Below are positions 6,006 to 13,748 of a stretch of DNA of 64,000 nt, one piece after another (the stretch's first letter is position 1; the number at the start of each line of letters is the position of its first letter). A program made the translations under genes and the position numbers. The notes under the pieces are model-generated. The model was not told the DNA's origin. It saw only the letters and a list, made by a program, of their open reading frames with translations, and did not search any database. Source of the stretch: Ammonifex degensii KC4 (GTDB lineage Bacteria > Bacillota > Desulfotomaculia > Desulfotomaculales > Ammonificaceae); NCBI RefSeq assembly GCF_000024605.1, contig NC_013385.1:1998175-2062174 (forward strand). The letters are read 5' to 3'.

Positions 6006-6205
6006 TCCTGCACCTCCCCGAAGAGTTCGTCCAGCCGGTCAAGCGGCCAGCCCAGGGCTTCGGCGATCTTTATCCGCCAGCCTTGGTAAACAGGCCAAAC
6101 ACCGCGCTCAAGCTTCGAGAGGTTGGAAGGGTGGATTCCCGTCCGCCGCGCGAGTTCAAATTGAGACCATCCGCGCTTTTTCCTCTCGGCTACGAAGCGA
6201 AGCAC
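6002..6205 (-). CDS. XRE-family regulator heading the replication operon
   Basis: GTG 6205 is chosen because GGAGGAG lies just upstream. The longer frame to 6283 would start with a Cys-rich, non-homologous stretch through the promoter region. The 67-residue protein is a single Cro/CI domain: ERKKRGWSQFELARRTGIHPSNLSKLERG contains helix 2 and the recognition helix, followed by RIKIAEALGWPLDRLDELF. Its stop overlaps the primase start (ATGA), so it leads a regulator-primase-helicase operon. Direct GTGTAAA repeats upstream (6249-6268) are a candidate operator. It probably controls copy number, replication or lysogeny-like maintenance of the element and may also affect the divergent gene at 6301. 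Confidence 0.9.
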   Translation of the reverse strand: MLRFVAERKKRGWSQFELARRTGIHPSNLSKLERGVWPVYQGWRIKIAEALGWPLDRLDELFGEVQE

Positions 6206-6248
6206 GCCTCTCCTCCTCCCTTTCGAGCTTGCGTTTCCACTGGTTCCA

Positions 6249-6268
6249 GTGTAAACTGTAGGTGTAAA
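6249..6268. promoter_or_regulatory. Direct repeats in the divergent control region
   Basis: GTGTAAA occurs at 6249-6255 and again at 6262-6268, 13 bases apart, in the 95-base space between the divergent XRE gene and the gene at 6301. On the minus strand this reads TTTACAC twice, with TTGTTTTACACC resembling promoter elements. It is a likely regulator site by position. Confidence 0.45.
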
Positions 6269-6300
6269 ACAACAGCAGAACACAGGAGGTGACCGGGGCG

Positions 6301-7230
6301 GTGCTCGGTGCCAGGCTCTATACCTATCCCGCGCGTGTGGTGGCTAGGGAGGAGCCTCTGCGCGATCCCCTGCGCGAGGCCATCGCCCGCAGGTTGGGCC
6401 TCCCGCCTGTGGAGAGGGTTTTAGTCCCCGTCCGCTGTGGCCGGGTGAGGAGGGTGGTTCTGGAAGAGCTTGCCCAGGCCGTGCTGGACGTGGTGGAGGG
6501 CCAGCTCACGGTCGAGGGCCTGCTGGCCCGCTACGGCAACTTCTTCGGTGGCCCGGTGGCCGAGAGGGAGGCCGCCAGGCGGCTCCTCGGCCTCTTCTTC
6601 CTGCTGGCCACGCGTCTACTGCTCGAACGCAGGCCTCCCGCCGTGTTCTGGATCGAGCGCTGGGTTCTCGGCCCCTTCAAGCGCTACGCCGAGGGAGTTC
6701 CTGAGGAGGAGCGCCTGGCCGTGGCCGTGCGTGAGGGGGAGGGCGTGGTTCTGGGCGGGCCGGGCGAGAGGGCCTTCACTGTGGTTGACATGGTGAACTT
6801 CCTGCCCGTGTGGGTGCCCGCCGGGGAGGGCGACTGGCCCGTGTTCCACTTGCCACAGGAATGGCCCACCACGCGGGAAGAGATCACACGCTACGCCCAG
6901 GCCCAGCTCCAGGCCCACGCGCCGTTCGTGAGCTTCCGGGCCGAGTGGCGGGATGGCGTGCTGGAAGTCCAGCCATCCAGCCTCGTGGACGGCCTGTTGC
7001 TTTACCTCTGCGCGAAGGAGGTGAGGATTGAGGTGGGGAAGAAAAGGCTGAGCACGTACGATCGCCGTGTCGTCGAGGACTACTTCCACGTGTACCGCAG
7101 GCGGGGAAAGATCACGGAAGAGGAGTGCCGGAAGGCCATAGCCGCCGTCAAGCAGGCGTGGCGGAGAGGGAAGCGCGACAGGGCCGCGCTGAGGGAGATC
7201 GGCTGGCGGGCCATCAGGGAGGATTTTTGA
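6301..7230 (+). CDS. Unrecognised 309-residue protein at the element's right end
   Basis: GTG 6301 is preferred because it lies 11 bases after AGGAGG. GTG 6289 overlaps that ribosome site. The protein has no domain I can name. Residues 1-130 are helical and rich in Arg and Leu (EAIARRLGLPPVERVL and AARRLLGLFFLLATRLLLERR, the latter partly hydrophobic). A middle part contains VVDMVNFLPVWVP. The C-terminal 90 residues (KKRLSTYDRRVVEDYFHVYRRRGKITEEECRKAI) look like a basic, helical, possibly DNA-binding region. It is divergent from the replication operon and is the last gene before the tRNA scar. That is a typical place for an excision or replication accessory factor, or for cargo such as a defence gene. 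None of these is shown. Confidence 0.8.
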   Translation: MLGARLYTYPARVVAREEPLRDPLREAIARRLGLPPVERVLVPVRCGRVRRVVLEELAQAVLDVVEGQLTVEGLLARYGNFFGGPVAEREAARRLLGLFFLLATRLLLERRPPAVFWIERWVLGPFKRYAEGVPEEERLAVAVREGEGVVLGGPGERAFTVVDMVNFLPVWVPAGEGDWPVFHLPQEWPTTREEITRYAQAQLQAHAPFVSFRAEWRDGVLEVQPSSLVDGLLLYLCAKEVRIEVGKKRLSTYDRRVVEDYFHVYRRRGKITEEECRKAIAAVKQAWRRGKRDRAALREIGWRAIREDF

Positions 7231-7332
7231 CGGTGAAACAGGAGGAACCCTGCTCCCCTGTGGCGAATTCCACAGGCAACGGATCTTCCGGTGGCCCGGG
7301 CCAGGCCGTTCAGGGCTCGACGGGCGGGATTC

Positions 7333-7387
7333 ACAGCGTGGCCTCCAAAGCCGCGGGCTGTGGGTTCAAGTCCTGCCTCCCCCGCCA
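7333..7387 (+). other. 3' fragment of tRNA-Trp (CCA anticodon): attachment-site scar
   Basis: From ACAGC to the encoded CCA (ending 7387), the sequence is a clear 3' part of tRNA-Trp. It shows an anticodon stem GTGGC/GCCGC, loop CTCCAAA with anticodon CCA (7345-7347), T-loop TTCAAGT with its stem, the 3' acceptor strand CTCCCCC, the discriminator G and CCA. The matching 5' acceptor (GGGGGAG) and a normal D-arm are absent upstream, where the DNA instead contains palindromes (CCTGTGG/CCACAGG at 7257-7276 and TGGCCCGGGCCA at 7292-7303). This is the expected attR after integration of an element into tRNA-Trp, with the functional gene at the other end. Confidence 0.8.
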
Positions 7388-7456
7388 TTTTATTTTAAAA
7401 AGCTTCTACCCCCTCCCCGTCCCTGCATAAGGTTTTTACGGAGGAGGGGTTAGAAA

Positions 7457-7846
7457 GTGCGTGGACACGAGGAAAAGGGATCTTTCAGCCTGTCCGCCGT
7501 GGGACAGGGCATTTTCGGGGCGGCTTCCTTCGTCTTGGGCTTCACCCTTTTGACCGCCGCGCTCTTCTACTTCGCCCCTTTACCTGAAAGGCTCCTTCCC
7601 TATTTCGCCAGCTCCGGGCTCTTCCTGGGGAGCTTCGTCGGCGGGGTTCTGGCAGCCCGCCGGGCGGCGAGTAAGGTGCTGCTGCACGGCCTGACCGTAG
7701 GAACGGCCCTCTTCATCCTCCTCTGGTTCACCTCCCTCGTTTTCTACCCGGGGCCGGTGGTGACTGCCCATCTATTGAAGAAGCTTTTCCTGCTCCTCCT
7801 CGGCGGCGCTTTAGGGAGCACTTTGGGGGCAACTCTACTTTCGTGA
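7457..7846 (+). CDS. TIGR04086/YrzE-like small membrane protein
   Basis: The GTG at 7457 follows GGAGGAGGGG. The 129-residue product has four hydrophobic segments at about residues 14-40, 45-68, 75-97 and 105-128, with small-residue-rich packing (GSFVGGVLAARRA and GGALGSTLGA). This matches the TIGR04086/YrzE family of four-helix membrane proteins of unknown function in Firmicutes. It is the first gene right of the tRNA-Trp scar, so it belongs to the core chromosome. It converges with the peptidase gene and overlaps its 3' end by 12 bases, which leaves no room for a separate terminator. Confidence 0.8.
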   Translation: MRGHEEKGSFSLSAVGQGIFGAASFVLGFTLLTAALFYFAPLPERLLPYFASSGLFLGSFVGGVLAARRAASKVLLHGLTVGTALFILLWFTSLVFYPGPVVTAHLLKKLFLLLLGGALGSTLGATLLS

Positions 7847-9037
7847 AGATATCACCTGAATCGCGTCAGGGTAATTGGTGAGGCGCCGGGCACCTGAGGG
7901 GGTAACCACCACCGTGTTCTCGATCCCCACCGCCCCCTTGCCGGGAAAGACGAATTTGGGCTCGATGGCTATCACCATCCCCGCTTCCAGCGGCTCCTCC
8001 ACGCCAGGAGCCAGCACGGGAAGGTCGTTGAGCTCCAGCCCCACGCCGTGCCCGATGAAGCGCACTGGCTGCTGCCACCCCTGAAAGTATTCCTTCAGCC
8101 CCGCCTTCTCGCTCATCCGGCAGGCCAGCTCGTAAAGAGAGGCCGGGCTTTTGCCGGGACGGATCTCCTCTAAGACGGCTTGCTGGATCTCCAGCGCCAC
8201 CCGGTGGGCTCTCTCCAGTTCCGGATCCAACCGGCCGATGACATAGACCCGGGTGGCGTCAGTCACATAGCCCCGCCAGGCAAAACCATAGTCCACGTAG
8301 ATAGGCTCGTTTTCCCCCAGACGGCGCCAGCTCGGACCGAAGGCGAAGGAAGGGTCCAAGCCCGGTCCGGACACTGGACCGTCGAAGTAGGAAGGCTCGG
8401 CAGCACTAGGGCCGGTAAGGAAGTGCCCCATGAAAAAGTCTGCACTGAAGCCCCGGAAGCGCACCAGTCCCTGGTGTCCGAGGCGGCGGGCCTCCCCTTC
8501 CAGGCGCCCCGCCAGGGCCACCTCCGTCTCGCCCAGCTCCACCAGGTCGGGAACGGCGGCCAGCATGCGGTCGAGCCGCCGACCGCTCTCGCGCAAAAGC
8601 TCCAGCTCATAAGCTGATTTTACCGCCCGCTGCCGGCGGATGATGGGAGACACATCCCGGAACCGGGTCTGAGGGAAAAGCTTCTGGTACTGAAAGTAGT
8701 AGCTCACCGGTAGGACGTCGAGCTCCAGGCCCAAAGTTTGGGGGAGCTTAAAGCCGTGCTCCTGAAGCAAGGCCGGGATTTGCCGGAAGCTTTGAAGCTC
8801 TACCACCCGCCCGCAGAGGGTGGTGGCACGCGCTCTCTCCACGTTACGGCGCACCAAGTAAAGGGGCTCCCCTTCCGCCGGCAGGTAAAGGTGGCCGTTC
8901 TGAAAGGTGCCGGTGTAGTAAAGGATATCGGCACTCTGCACCAGCAGAGCTCCCTCTATTCCCTGCTCCTGCAAAGCTTTTTGCAGCTTCTTTACCCTGG
9001 CAACGACGTCCTGCTGCCAAGCTTCTCTATCGGTCAA
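7835..9037 (-). CDS. M24-family metallopeptidase (Xaa-Pro aminopeptidase-like)
   Basis: TTG 9037 is taken as the start because GGGGGG lies six bases upstream. The frame also stays open to TTG 9055. The 400-residue protein has an N-terminal creatinase-type domain (about 1-140) and a C-terminal pita-bread peptidase domain. The five metal ligands are visible: Asp in IYVDYGF, Asp in VTDATRVY, His in FIGHGVGLELND, Glu in AIEPKFVFP and Glu in VGIENTV. Such enzymes bind two divalent metals and cleave N-terminal residues before proline in the cytoplasm. It lies downstream of hypE with a 64-base gap that contains a small hairpin (GCAGGAA/TTCCTGC), so it may be read through from the hyp operon. Substrate specificity is not evident. 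Confidence 0.92.
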   Translation of the reverse strand: MTDREAWQQDVVARVKKLQKALQEQGIEGALLVQSADILYYTGTFQNGHLYLPAEGEPLYLVRRNVERARATTLCGRVVELQSFRQIPALLQEHGFKLPQTLGLELDVLPVSYYFQYQKLFPQTRFRDVSPIIRRQRAVKSAYELELLRESGRRLDRMLAAVPDLVELGETEVALAGRLEGEARRLGHQGLVRFRGFSADFFMGHFLTGPSAAEPSYFDGPVSGPGLDPSFAFGPSWRRLGENEPIYVDYGFAWRGYVTDATRVYVIGRLDPELERAHRVALEIQQAVLEEIRPGKSPASLYELACRMSEKAGLKEYFQGWQQPVRFIGHGVGLELNDLPVLAPGVEEPLEAGMVIAIEPKFVFPGKGAVGIENTVVVTPSGARRLTNYPDAIQVISSRK

Positions 9038-9101
9038 GGCTTTCCCCCCTGCCAAAAGCCGCTGAGCCTTTACTCTTCGCCGGCAGGAAGAAGAATTCCT
9101 G

Positions 9102-10109
9102 CTAGCAGATGCGCGGGAGGGGAGCGCCGGCCAGCATGTCCATGAGTTTGGTCCCTCCGAAAGCCGTCCTGAGGTAGACGTTGCCCCTGCCCTCGCGCAC
9201 CTCCCCGACGATGGCGGCTTCTTTTCCCAGGGGGTGCTGGCGCAGTACCGCCAGGGCTTTTTCCGCCTCTTCGGGAGCCACTATGGCCATGAATTTGCCC
9301 TCGTTGGCCAGGTAAAGGGGGTCAAGCCCCAGAAGGTCGGCCGCTCCCCGCACTAAGCCGGAAACGGGGATCGCTTCCTCTTCCAGCAGCAGGTCTTTAC
9401 CCGTGGCCAGGGCGATCTCCTTGGCGGCCGTGACCAGGCCCCCCCGGGTGAGATCGCGCATGAGCTTCACTCCTGGCACCGCGGCCAGGAGATCGGCGAT
9501 TATGCCGTTGAGCGGGGCACAGTCGCTTTTGAGTTGCCCAGCGAAGTCCAGGCCCGAGCGCAGGGCCAAGACAGCCAGCCCGTGCTCCCCCATCCCGCCG
9601 TTCACTAGAATGCGATCCCCGGGGGCCACGCGGTGGTAGCCCAGGTTCACCTCCGGCGGGATGACCCCTACGCCGGTAGTGCTGATGAAGATCCGGTCGA
9701 GCTTTCCCCGCTCCACCACCTTGGTATCCCCCGCCACGATCTCCACCCCTGCCTCCCGGCAGGTGGCGGCCATGGAAGCCACCACCCGCTCCAGGTCTGC
9801 CAGGGAAAGCCCCTCCTCCAGCAGGAAAGAAGCAGTTAGGTAAAGGGGGCGGGCACCACTCACCGCCAGGTCGTTAACGGTGCCGCAGACCGCCAGCTTC
9901 CCTATATCGCCGCCGGGAAAAAAAGGGGGGCTCACCACGAAAGCGTCGGTGCTCACCGCCAGCCTGCCCGCCGGCAAATCTAAAGCCGCCGCGTCGGTGA
10001 GGGCCTGCAGGGCCTGACCAGGAAAGTAGCGCAAAAAGAGATCTTTCACCAGCCGGTAGGTAAGTGCTCCGCCGTCACCGTGAGCCAGCAAAATCACGTC
10101 GTGGGCCAA
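9102..10109 (-). CDS. hypE: Hydrogenase maturation protein HypE
   Basis: HypE dehydrates the carbamoyl group delivered by HypF to its own C-terminal cysteine, forming the thiocyanate that becomes the CN ligands of the [NiFe] site. The 335-residue protein has the PurM-like ATP-binding fold (VAGDTKVVERGK and GVGVIPPEVNLG are characteristic) and the diagnostic end PRIC, whose last Cys carries the ligand. It starts at TTG 10109 after GGGAGGTTTAGAAG, four bases after hypD ends. Order on this strand is hypA-B-F-C-D-E, so it closes the maturation operon. All expected residues appear present. Confidence 0.97.
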   Translation of the reverse strand: MAHDVILLAHGDGGALTYRLVKDLFLRYFPGQALQALTDAAALDLPAGRLAVSTDAFVVSPPFFPGGDIGKLAVCGTVNDLAVSGARPLYLTASFLLEEGLSLADLERVVASMAATCREAGVEIVAGDTKVVERGKLDRIFISTTGVGVIPPEVNLGYHRVAPGDRILVNGGMGEHGLAVLALRSGLDFAGQLKSDCAPLNGIIADLLAAVPGVKLMRDLTRGGLVTAAKEIALATGKDLLLEEEAIPVSGLVRGAADLLGLDPLYLANEGKFMAIVAPEEAEKALAVLRQHPLGKEAAIVGEVREGRGNVYLRTAFGGTKLMDMLAGAPLPRIC

Positions 10110-10112
10110 CTT

Positions 10113-11219
10113 CTAAACCTCCCGTTCGTAGCGGTAGTAGGCGGCGCAGGCACCCTCGGAAGATACCATGCAGGGGCCTACGGGATGTGTGGGATGGCAG
10201 GCCCGGGCGAAGAGGGGACAGTCTTTGGGTGTGAGCTTCCCTTTGAGGATTTCCCCGCAGGCGCAGCCCGGCGGGACGCGCGACTCCACCGGAGGGAGCT
10301 CGAAGCGCCGCGCGGCGTCAAAGGCGGCCAGCTCCTCTCTCAGCCTGAGCCCGCTTTGCGGTATGCACCCGAAGCCTCGCCAGGGAACGTCGCAGACGGT
10401 GAAGACCTCCGATAAAAGCTTCTGCGCCCGGAGGTTGCCTTCCTCCCGCACCACGTGGGAGTAAGCGTTGCGCACCTCCGCCTTGCCTTCGAGTAGCATC
10501 TCGAGCAGCTCGCGAACGGCATCCAAGATTTCGTTGGGCTCAAACCCGGCTATCACCGCCGGCATGCCGTACTCCTCCAGGAAAAGGTAGGCCCGGCGCC
10601 CGATGATGGTGCTCACGTGCCCCGGCAGGAGAAAGCCGTCCAGCCGGTTCTCCGGGTCAGCCAACAGGGCCTTCAAAGCCGGGGGGATGAGCTTGTGGGA
10701 GACGTAGACGCTGTAGTTGCTTATGCCTTTCTGTTCGGCCTCTTTGATGCTCAAAGCAACGCCGGGGGCGGTGGTCTCAAAACCCACGCCCAAGAAAACC
10801 ATCTGCTGTGAGGGGTTGGCCGCCGCCCAGGCCACCGCCTCGGCGGGAGAGTAGAAGATCTTCACCTGCGCCCCCAAGGCCCGTTCGCGCTCCAGGGAAG
10901 AGGAGCTCCCCGGCACCCGCAGCATATCACCAAAAGTGCCCACCACCACGCCCTCTAGCCGCGCCAGGGCTATCATGCGGTCGATGTCCGCTTGGTCGGT
11001 GACACACACCGGACAGCCGGGACCACTGCGCAGCTCCAGATAATCTCTCAAGAGGCTCCTTATGCCGGAGCGGGAGATGGCCATGGTGTGGGTGCCGCAG
11101 ACCTCCATGAAGACCAGACGGCGCCCCAAGCGGTCGCAGACTCGAGCGGCCAGCTCCCGGACCCTACCAGCCAGCTTACGTCCGGTCGCCGGGTCTCTCA
11201 GTCTCTCCCATATCTGCAT
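10113..11219 (-). CDS. hypD: Hydrogenase maturation protein HypD
   Basis: HypD is the [4Fe-4S] scaffold on which, with HypC, the Fe(CN)2CO unit is assembled. The 368-residue sequence contains the family blocks FMEVCGTHTMAISRSGIR, SGPGCPVCVT, GFETTAPG and the C-terminal cysteine-rich VPPGCACGEILKG ... CPLFARAC. The first two cysteine motifs bind the Fe(CN)2 unit and redox thiols; the last region binds the cluster. It begins at ATG 11219 inside the end of hypC (44-base overlap), consistent with tight coupling of the HypC-HypD complex. The next gene, hypE, follows after four bases. Confidence 0.97.
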   Translation of the reverse strand: MQIWERLRDPATGRKLAGRVRELAARVCDRLGRRLVFMEVCGTHTMAISRSGIRSLLRDYLELRSGPGCPVCVTDQADIDRMIALARLEGVVVGTFGDMLRVPGSSSSLERERALGAQVKIFYSPAEAVAWAAANPSQQMVFLGVGFETTAPGVALSIKEAEQKGISNYSVYVSHKLIPPALKALLADPENRLDGFLLPGHVSTIIGRRAYLFLEEYGMPAVIAGFEPNEILDAVRELLEMLLEGKAEVRNAYSHVVREEGNLRAQKLLSEVFTVCDVPWRGFGCIPQSGLRLREELAAFDAARRFELPPVESRVPPGCACGEILKGKLTPKDCPLFARACHPTHPVGPCMVSSEGACAAYYRYEREV

Positions 11220-11436
11220 ACTTCAATATTTCCTCCCAAAGTTTGAGTCTCTCCCGGGCCTCTTCTACGTCGATCTTCTCGATGGCGTAGCCCGCGTGGA
11301 CCATGACGTACTCTCCCACTTCCACCTCACCGATGAGGAAGGTGCTGACGCGCTGGCGCACGCCGAAAGTCTCGATCACGGCCACGTGCTCTTCGGGGTA
11401 GACCTCCACGATCCTCCCCGGTATTCCTAGGCACAC
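11176..11436 (-). CDS. hypC: Hydrogenase maturation chaperone HypC
   Basis: The start is GTG 11436, which gives the invariant N-terminus M-C-L-G-I-P-G. The processed Cys2 is essential for binding iron and HypD or the hydrogenase large subunit. The longer upstream frame is discarded because it would bury this cysteine. The 86-residue protein has the OB-like core (RIVEVYPEEHVAVIE, VGEYVMVHAGYAIEKID) and a helical tail slightly longer than usual. It overlaps hypF by 10 bases and hypD by 44 bases. Only one hypC copy is seen, matching the single hydrogenase in the window. Confidence 0.96.
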   Translation of the reverse strand: MCLGIPGRIVEVYPEEHVAVIETFGVRQRVSTFLIGEVEVGEYVMVHAGYAIEKIDVEEARERLKLWEEILKYADMGETERPGDRT

Positions 11437-13748
11437 TCTTCCCACCACCTCTTGTAAGCTATGGCTGCCTGGCCTAAACACAGGCCACCGTCGTTAGCCG
11501 GCACCTGCCGGTGATGAAGCACCTTAAGCCCCAGTTCTTCCAGGGCCTCCCTGCCCAGGACAAAAAGGTAAGGGTTCTGCCAACTCCCGCCGCTCAAGAC
11601 CACGGTGGCAAGCCCGGTACTTCTTACCACCCGGGCCACCGCCTCCCGTACCATGGCAACCACGGTGTTGTGGAAACGGGTGCTGATGATCCGTTTATCT
11701 TCTCCCCGCGCCAGATCGGCTAGGATCTCCCGGAAGAGAGGAGCGGGGGATATCTCCTCCCCTTCGAAGGCGAAGGGGTAGGGAGGAAGGTGCTTGCCTT
11801 CTTCCGGCGGCAGGGCCATCTCCCCCAGCTCTATCGCCGCCTGCCCCTCGTAGCTTATCTCCCACCTCACCCCCAAAAGGGCGGCCACCGCATCGAAGAG
11901 GCGGCCGCAGCCGCAAGCCAGCGGGGCGTTTACCCGCTGAGCGATTATTTTTTCCAGCAGGGAAAGCTCCTGCCCCTTGGCGCCGAAGAGCCGGCGGGAC
12001 CACTCCCGTCCCTCCTCCCCCAGGAAAGTGAGGAGATAGGAGACGGCTATCCGCCAGGGGTGCTTTATGGCCGCCTCCCCACCCGGGAGGGGAGTGTAGG
12101 CCAGGTGGTAATGGCGCTCGAACCGGCTGAAATCGCCGGTTAGGATCTCAAAGCCCCACAGGCACCCGTCGGTACCGTAGCCGGTCCCATCCAATATCGC
12201 TCCGACGGCAGGTCCCTCGGCCCCGTTTTCGGCCAAGCAGGACGCCATGTGGGCGTGGTGGTGCTGGACGGCGAAGCGGTACTTGGCCTCGAGCTCCCGC
12301 GCCAGGCGGGAAGAGCGGTAGTCGGGGTGCAGGTCGTAGCCTACGACTTCCGGCTTCACCCCCAGAAGCCTGGTGAAGCTCTCCAGGCTGGTCTTCAGGT
12401 TCTCCTCCCCTTCCACCGTGTCGAGCTCCCCTATGTGCTGGCTCAAGAAGGCTTCGCCCCGCCGCAGAAGACAGAAGGTGTTCTTCATCTCCCCGCCTAT
12501 TCCCAGCACCACCGGCCCTTCACCCGCCGGCACCTTGACCGGCTGGGGGACGTAGCCCCGCGAGCGCCGGTAAAAGGCGGGTATACCTCCCATTACCGCC
12601 ACTACCGAGTCGTCGCAGCGGTTGACGATGTCCCGGTTGTGGATGAGGAAGTAGTCGGCAATGTCTCCCAGCTCCTCCCAGGCCCGCTCGTTGTCCTTAC
12701 AAAGAGGCAGGCCCGAGCGGTTGCCGCTCGTCATGACCAGCAAGGGAAGGGGGCCTTGCAGGAGCAGGAGGTGCAGCGGTGTGTAGGGCAGCATGACCCC
12801 CAGGGTTTTAAGGCCGGGGGCCAGCTCCTCCGGCAAGCCCGCCTCCGGGCGCCTCTTCAGCACCACGATGGGCGCCGCCGGCGAGGTGAGCAGCTCTTCC
12901 TCAACCGGGCCAAGCTCGCAGAAGCGGCGCACCACCTCCAGATCCCGCGCCATGACGGCCAAGGGCTTGTGGGGACGCCGCTTGCGCCGGCGCAGCAGGG
13001 CCACCACTCGAGGCTCAAGGGCGTCGCAGCAGAGGTGAAAGCCGCCCAAGCCCTTAATCGCCAGGATCTTCCCTGCCCGCAAAAGTTCCCAGCAATTTTC
13101 CCGCCAGTCCCCCTCCACCGATCTCCCCTGAGCGTCGAAAAGCTTGAGCTGAGGACCGCAGCGCGGGCAGGCCACCGGCTGGGCATGGAAGCGCCGGTCC
13201 AAGGGGTCGTGGTACTCGCGGGAGCAGTCCGGGCACATGGGGAAAGAAGCCATGGAGGTGCGCGCCCGGTCGTAAGGGAGCTCCCGCACGATGGTGAAAC
13301 GGGGGCCGCAGTTGGTGCAGTTAGTAAAGGGGTAAAGGTAATGCCGGTCCTCGGGATCAAAAATCTCCCGGGCGCAATCGGGGCAAATGGCCACGTCCGG
13401 AGGAACCAGTGCCTCCTTCTCTGGAGCCGCACGGCTCAAATCTATCTCAAAGGCGGAGTAACCCGCCGGCGGCAGCACCTCCACCAGAAGCTCAGCTATC
13501 CGGGCCAGGCGCGGGGGGTGCTGGCAAAGTTCCTTACAGAAGCGCTTGACCTCCTCCTCCCCGCCCTCCACTTCCACATAGACCCCCTGGGCGTCGTTGC
13601 GCACGAAGCCCTTAAGCCCATACTTCACGGCCAGGTGGTAGACGAAGGGACGGAAGCCTACGCCCTGCACCGTGCCCTTGACGGTCAGGCGGTAACGGAC
13701 GCGGCCTCCTTTTTCTGCCGAAGCCGCTCTTCCAGCCACTGGCACCAT
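11427..13748 (-). CDS. hypF: Carbamoyltransferase HypF
   Basis: HypF makes carbamoyl-AMP from carbamoyl phosphate and ATP and transfers the carbamoyl group to HypE. The 773-residue protein shows its domains in order: acylphosphatase (GTVQGVGFRPFVY near residue 25), two zinc-finger-like pairs (CPDCAREIFDPED ... CTNC and CPDCSREYHDPLD ... CPRC), a Sua5/YrdC-like nucleotide domain (KILAIKGLGGFHL) and a Kae1-like C-terminal domain (HHHAHMASCLAE and DGTGYGTDG). The start is GTG 13748 or GTG 13742, inside the hypB end (about 64 bases overlap). Its 3' end overlaps hypC. A large antisense open frame across this gene is a GC artefact. Confidence 0.97.
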   Translation of the reverse strand: MVPVAGRAASAEKGGRVRYRLTVKGTVQGVGFRPFVYHLAVKYGLKGFVRNDAQGVYVEVEGGEEEVKRFCKELCQHPPRLARIAELLVEVLPPAGYSAFEIDLSRAAPEKEALVPPDVAICPDCAREIFDPEDRHYLYPFTNCTNCGPRFTIVRELPYDRARTSMASFPMCPDCSREYHDPLDRRFHAQPVACPRCGPQLKLFDAQGRSVEGDWRENCWELLRAGKILAIKGLGGFHLCCDALEPRVVALLRRRKRRPHKPLAVMARDLEVVRRFCELGPVEEELLTSPAAPIVVLKRRPEAGLPEELAPGLKTLGVMLPYTPLHLLLLQGPLPLLVMTSGNRSGLPLCKDNERAWEELGDIADYFLIHNRDIVNRCDDSVVAVMGGIPAFYRRSRGYVPQPVKVPAGEGPVVLGIGGEMKNTFCLLRRGEAFLSQHIGELDTVEGEENLKTSLESFTRLLGVKPEVVGYDLHPDYRSSRLARELEAKYRFAVQHHHAHMASCLAENGAEGPAVGAILDGTGYGTDGCLWGFEILTGDFSRFERHYHLAYTPLPGGEAAIKHPWRIAVSYLLTFLGEEGREWSRRLFGAKGQELSLLEKIIAQRVNAPLACGCGRLFDAVAALLGVRWEISYEGQAAIELGEMALPPEEGKHLPPYPFAFEGEEISPAPLFREILADLARGEDKRIISTRFHNTVVAMVREAVARVVRSTGLATVVLSGGSWQNPYLFVLGREALEELGLKVLHHRQVPANDGGLCLGQAAIAYKRWWEECA

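Larger units (their letters stand above)
1..7387. mobile_element. Right part of an integrative element inserted at a tRNA-Trp gene
   Basis: The stretch contains a tyrosine recombinase, three XRE-type regulators, a primase-polymerase, a helicase-like ATPase and several unknown small genes, and it ends at a 3' fragment of tRNA-Trp (7333-7387). Tyrosine recombinases commonly insert elements at the 3' end of tRNA genes and leave exactly such a fragment at the distal end. To the right, from 7457, only housekeeping genes follow. The intact tRNA-Trp and the left attachment site are predicted just left of base 1, because the recombinase is usually close to one end. The replication genes suggest an integrated plasmid or phage satellite rather than a full prophage, since no capsid, tail or lysis genes are seen. 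The left limit is unknown. Confidence 0.75.

Noticed and set aside
7312-7387. Complete tRNA-Trp gene
   Set aside because: The 3' acceptor strand CTCCCCC needs GGGGGAG at the 5' end, which is absent, and no D-arm can be formed. Only the 3' part is tRNA.
1-7387. Complete prophage
   Set aside because: No terminase, portal, capsid, tail or lysis genes are seen in the visible part. Replication and regulator genes fit a plasmid-like or satellite element better.
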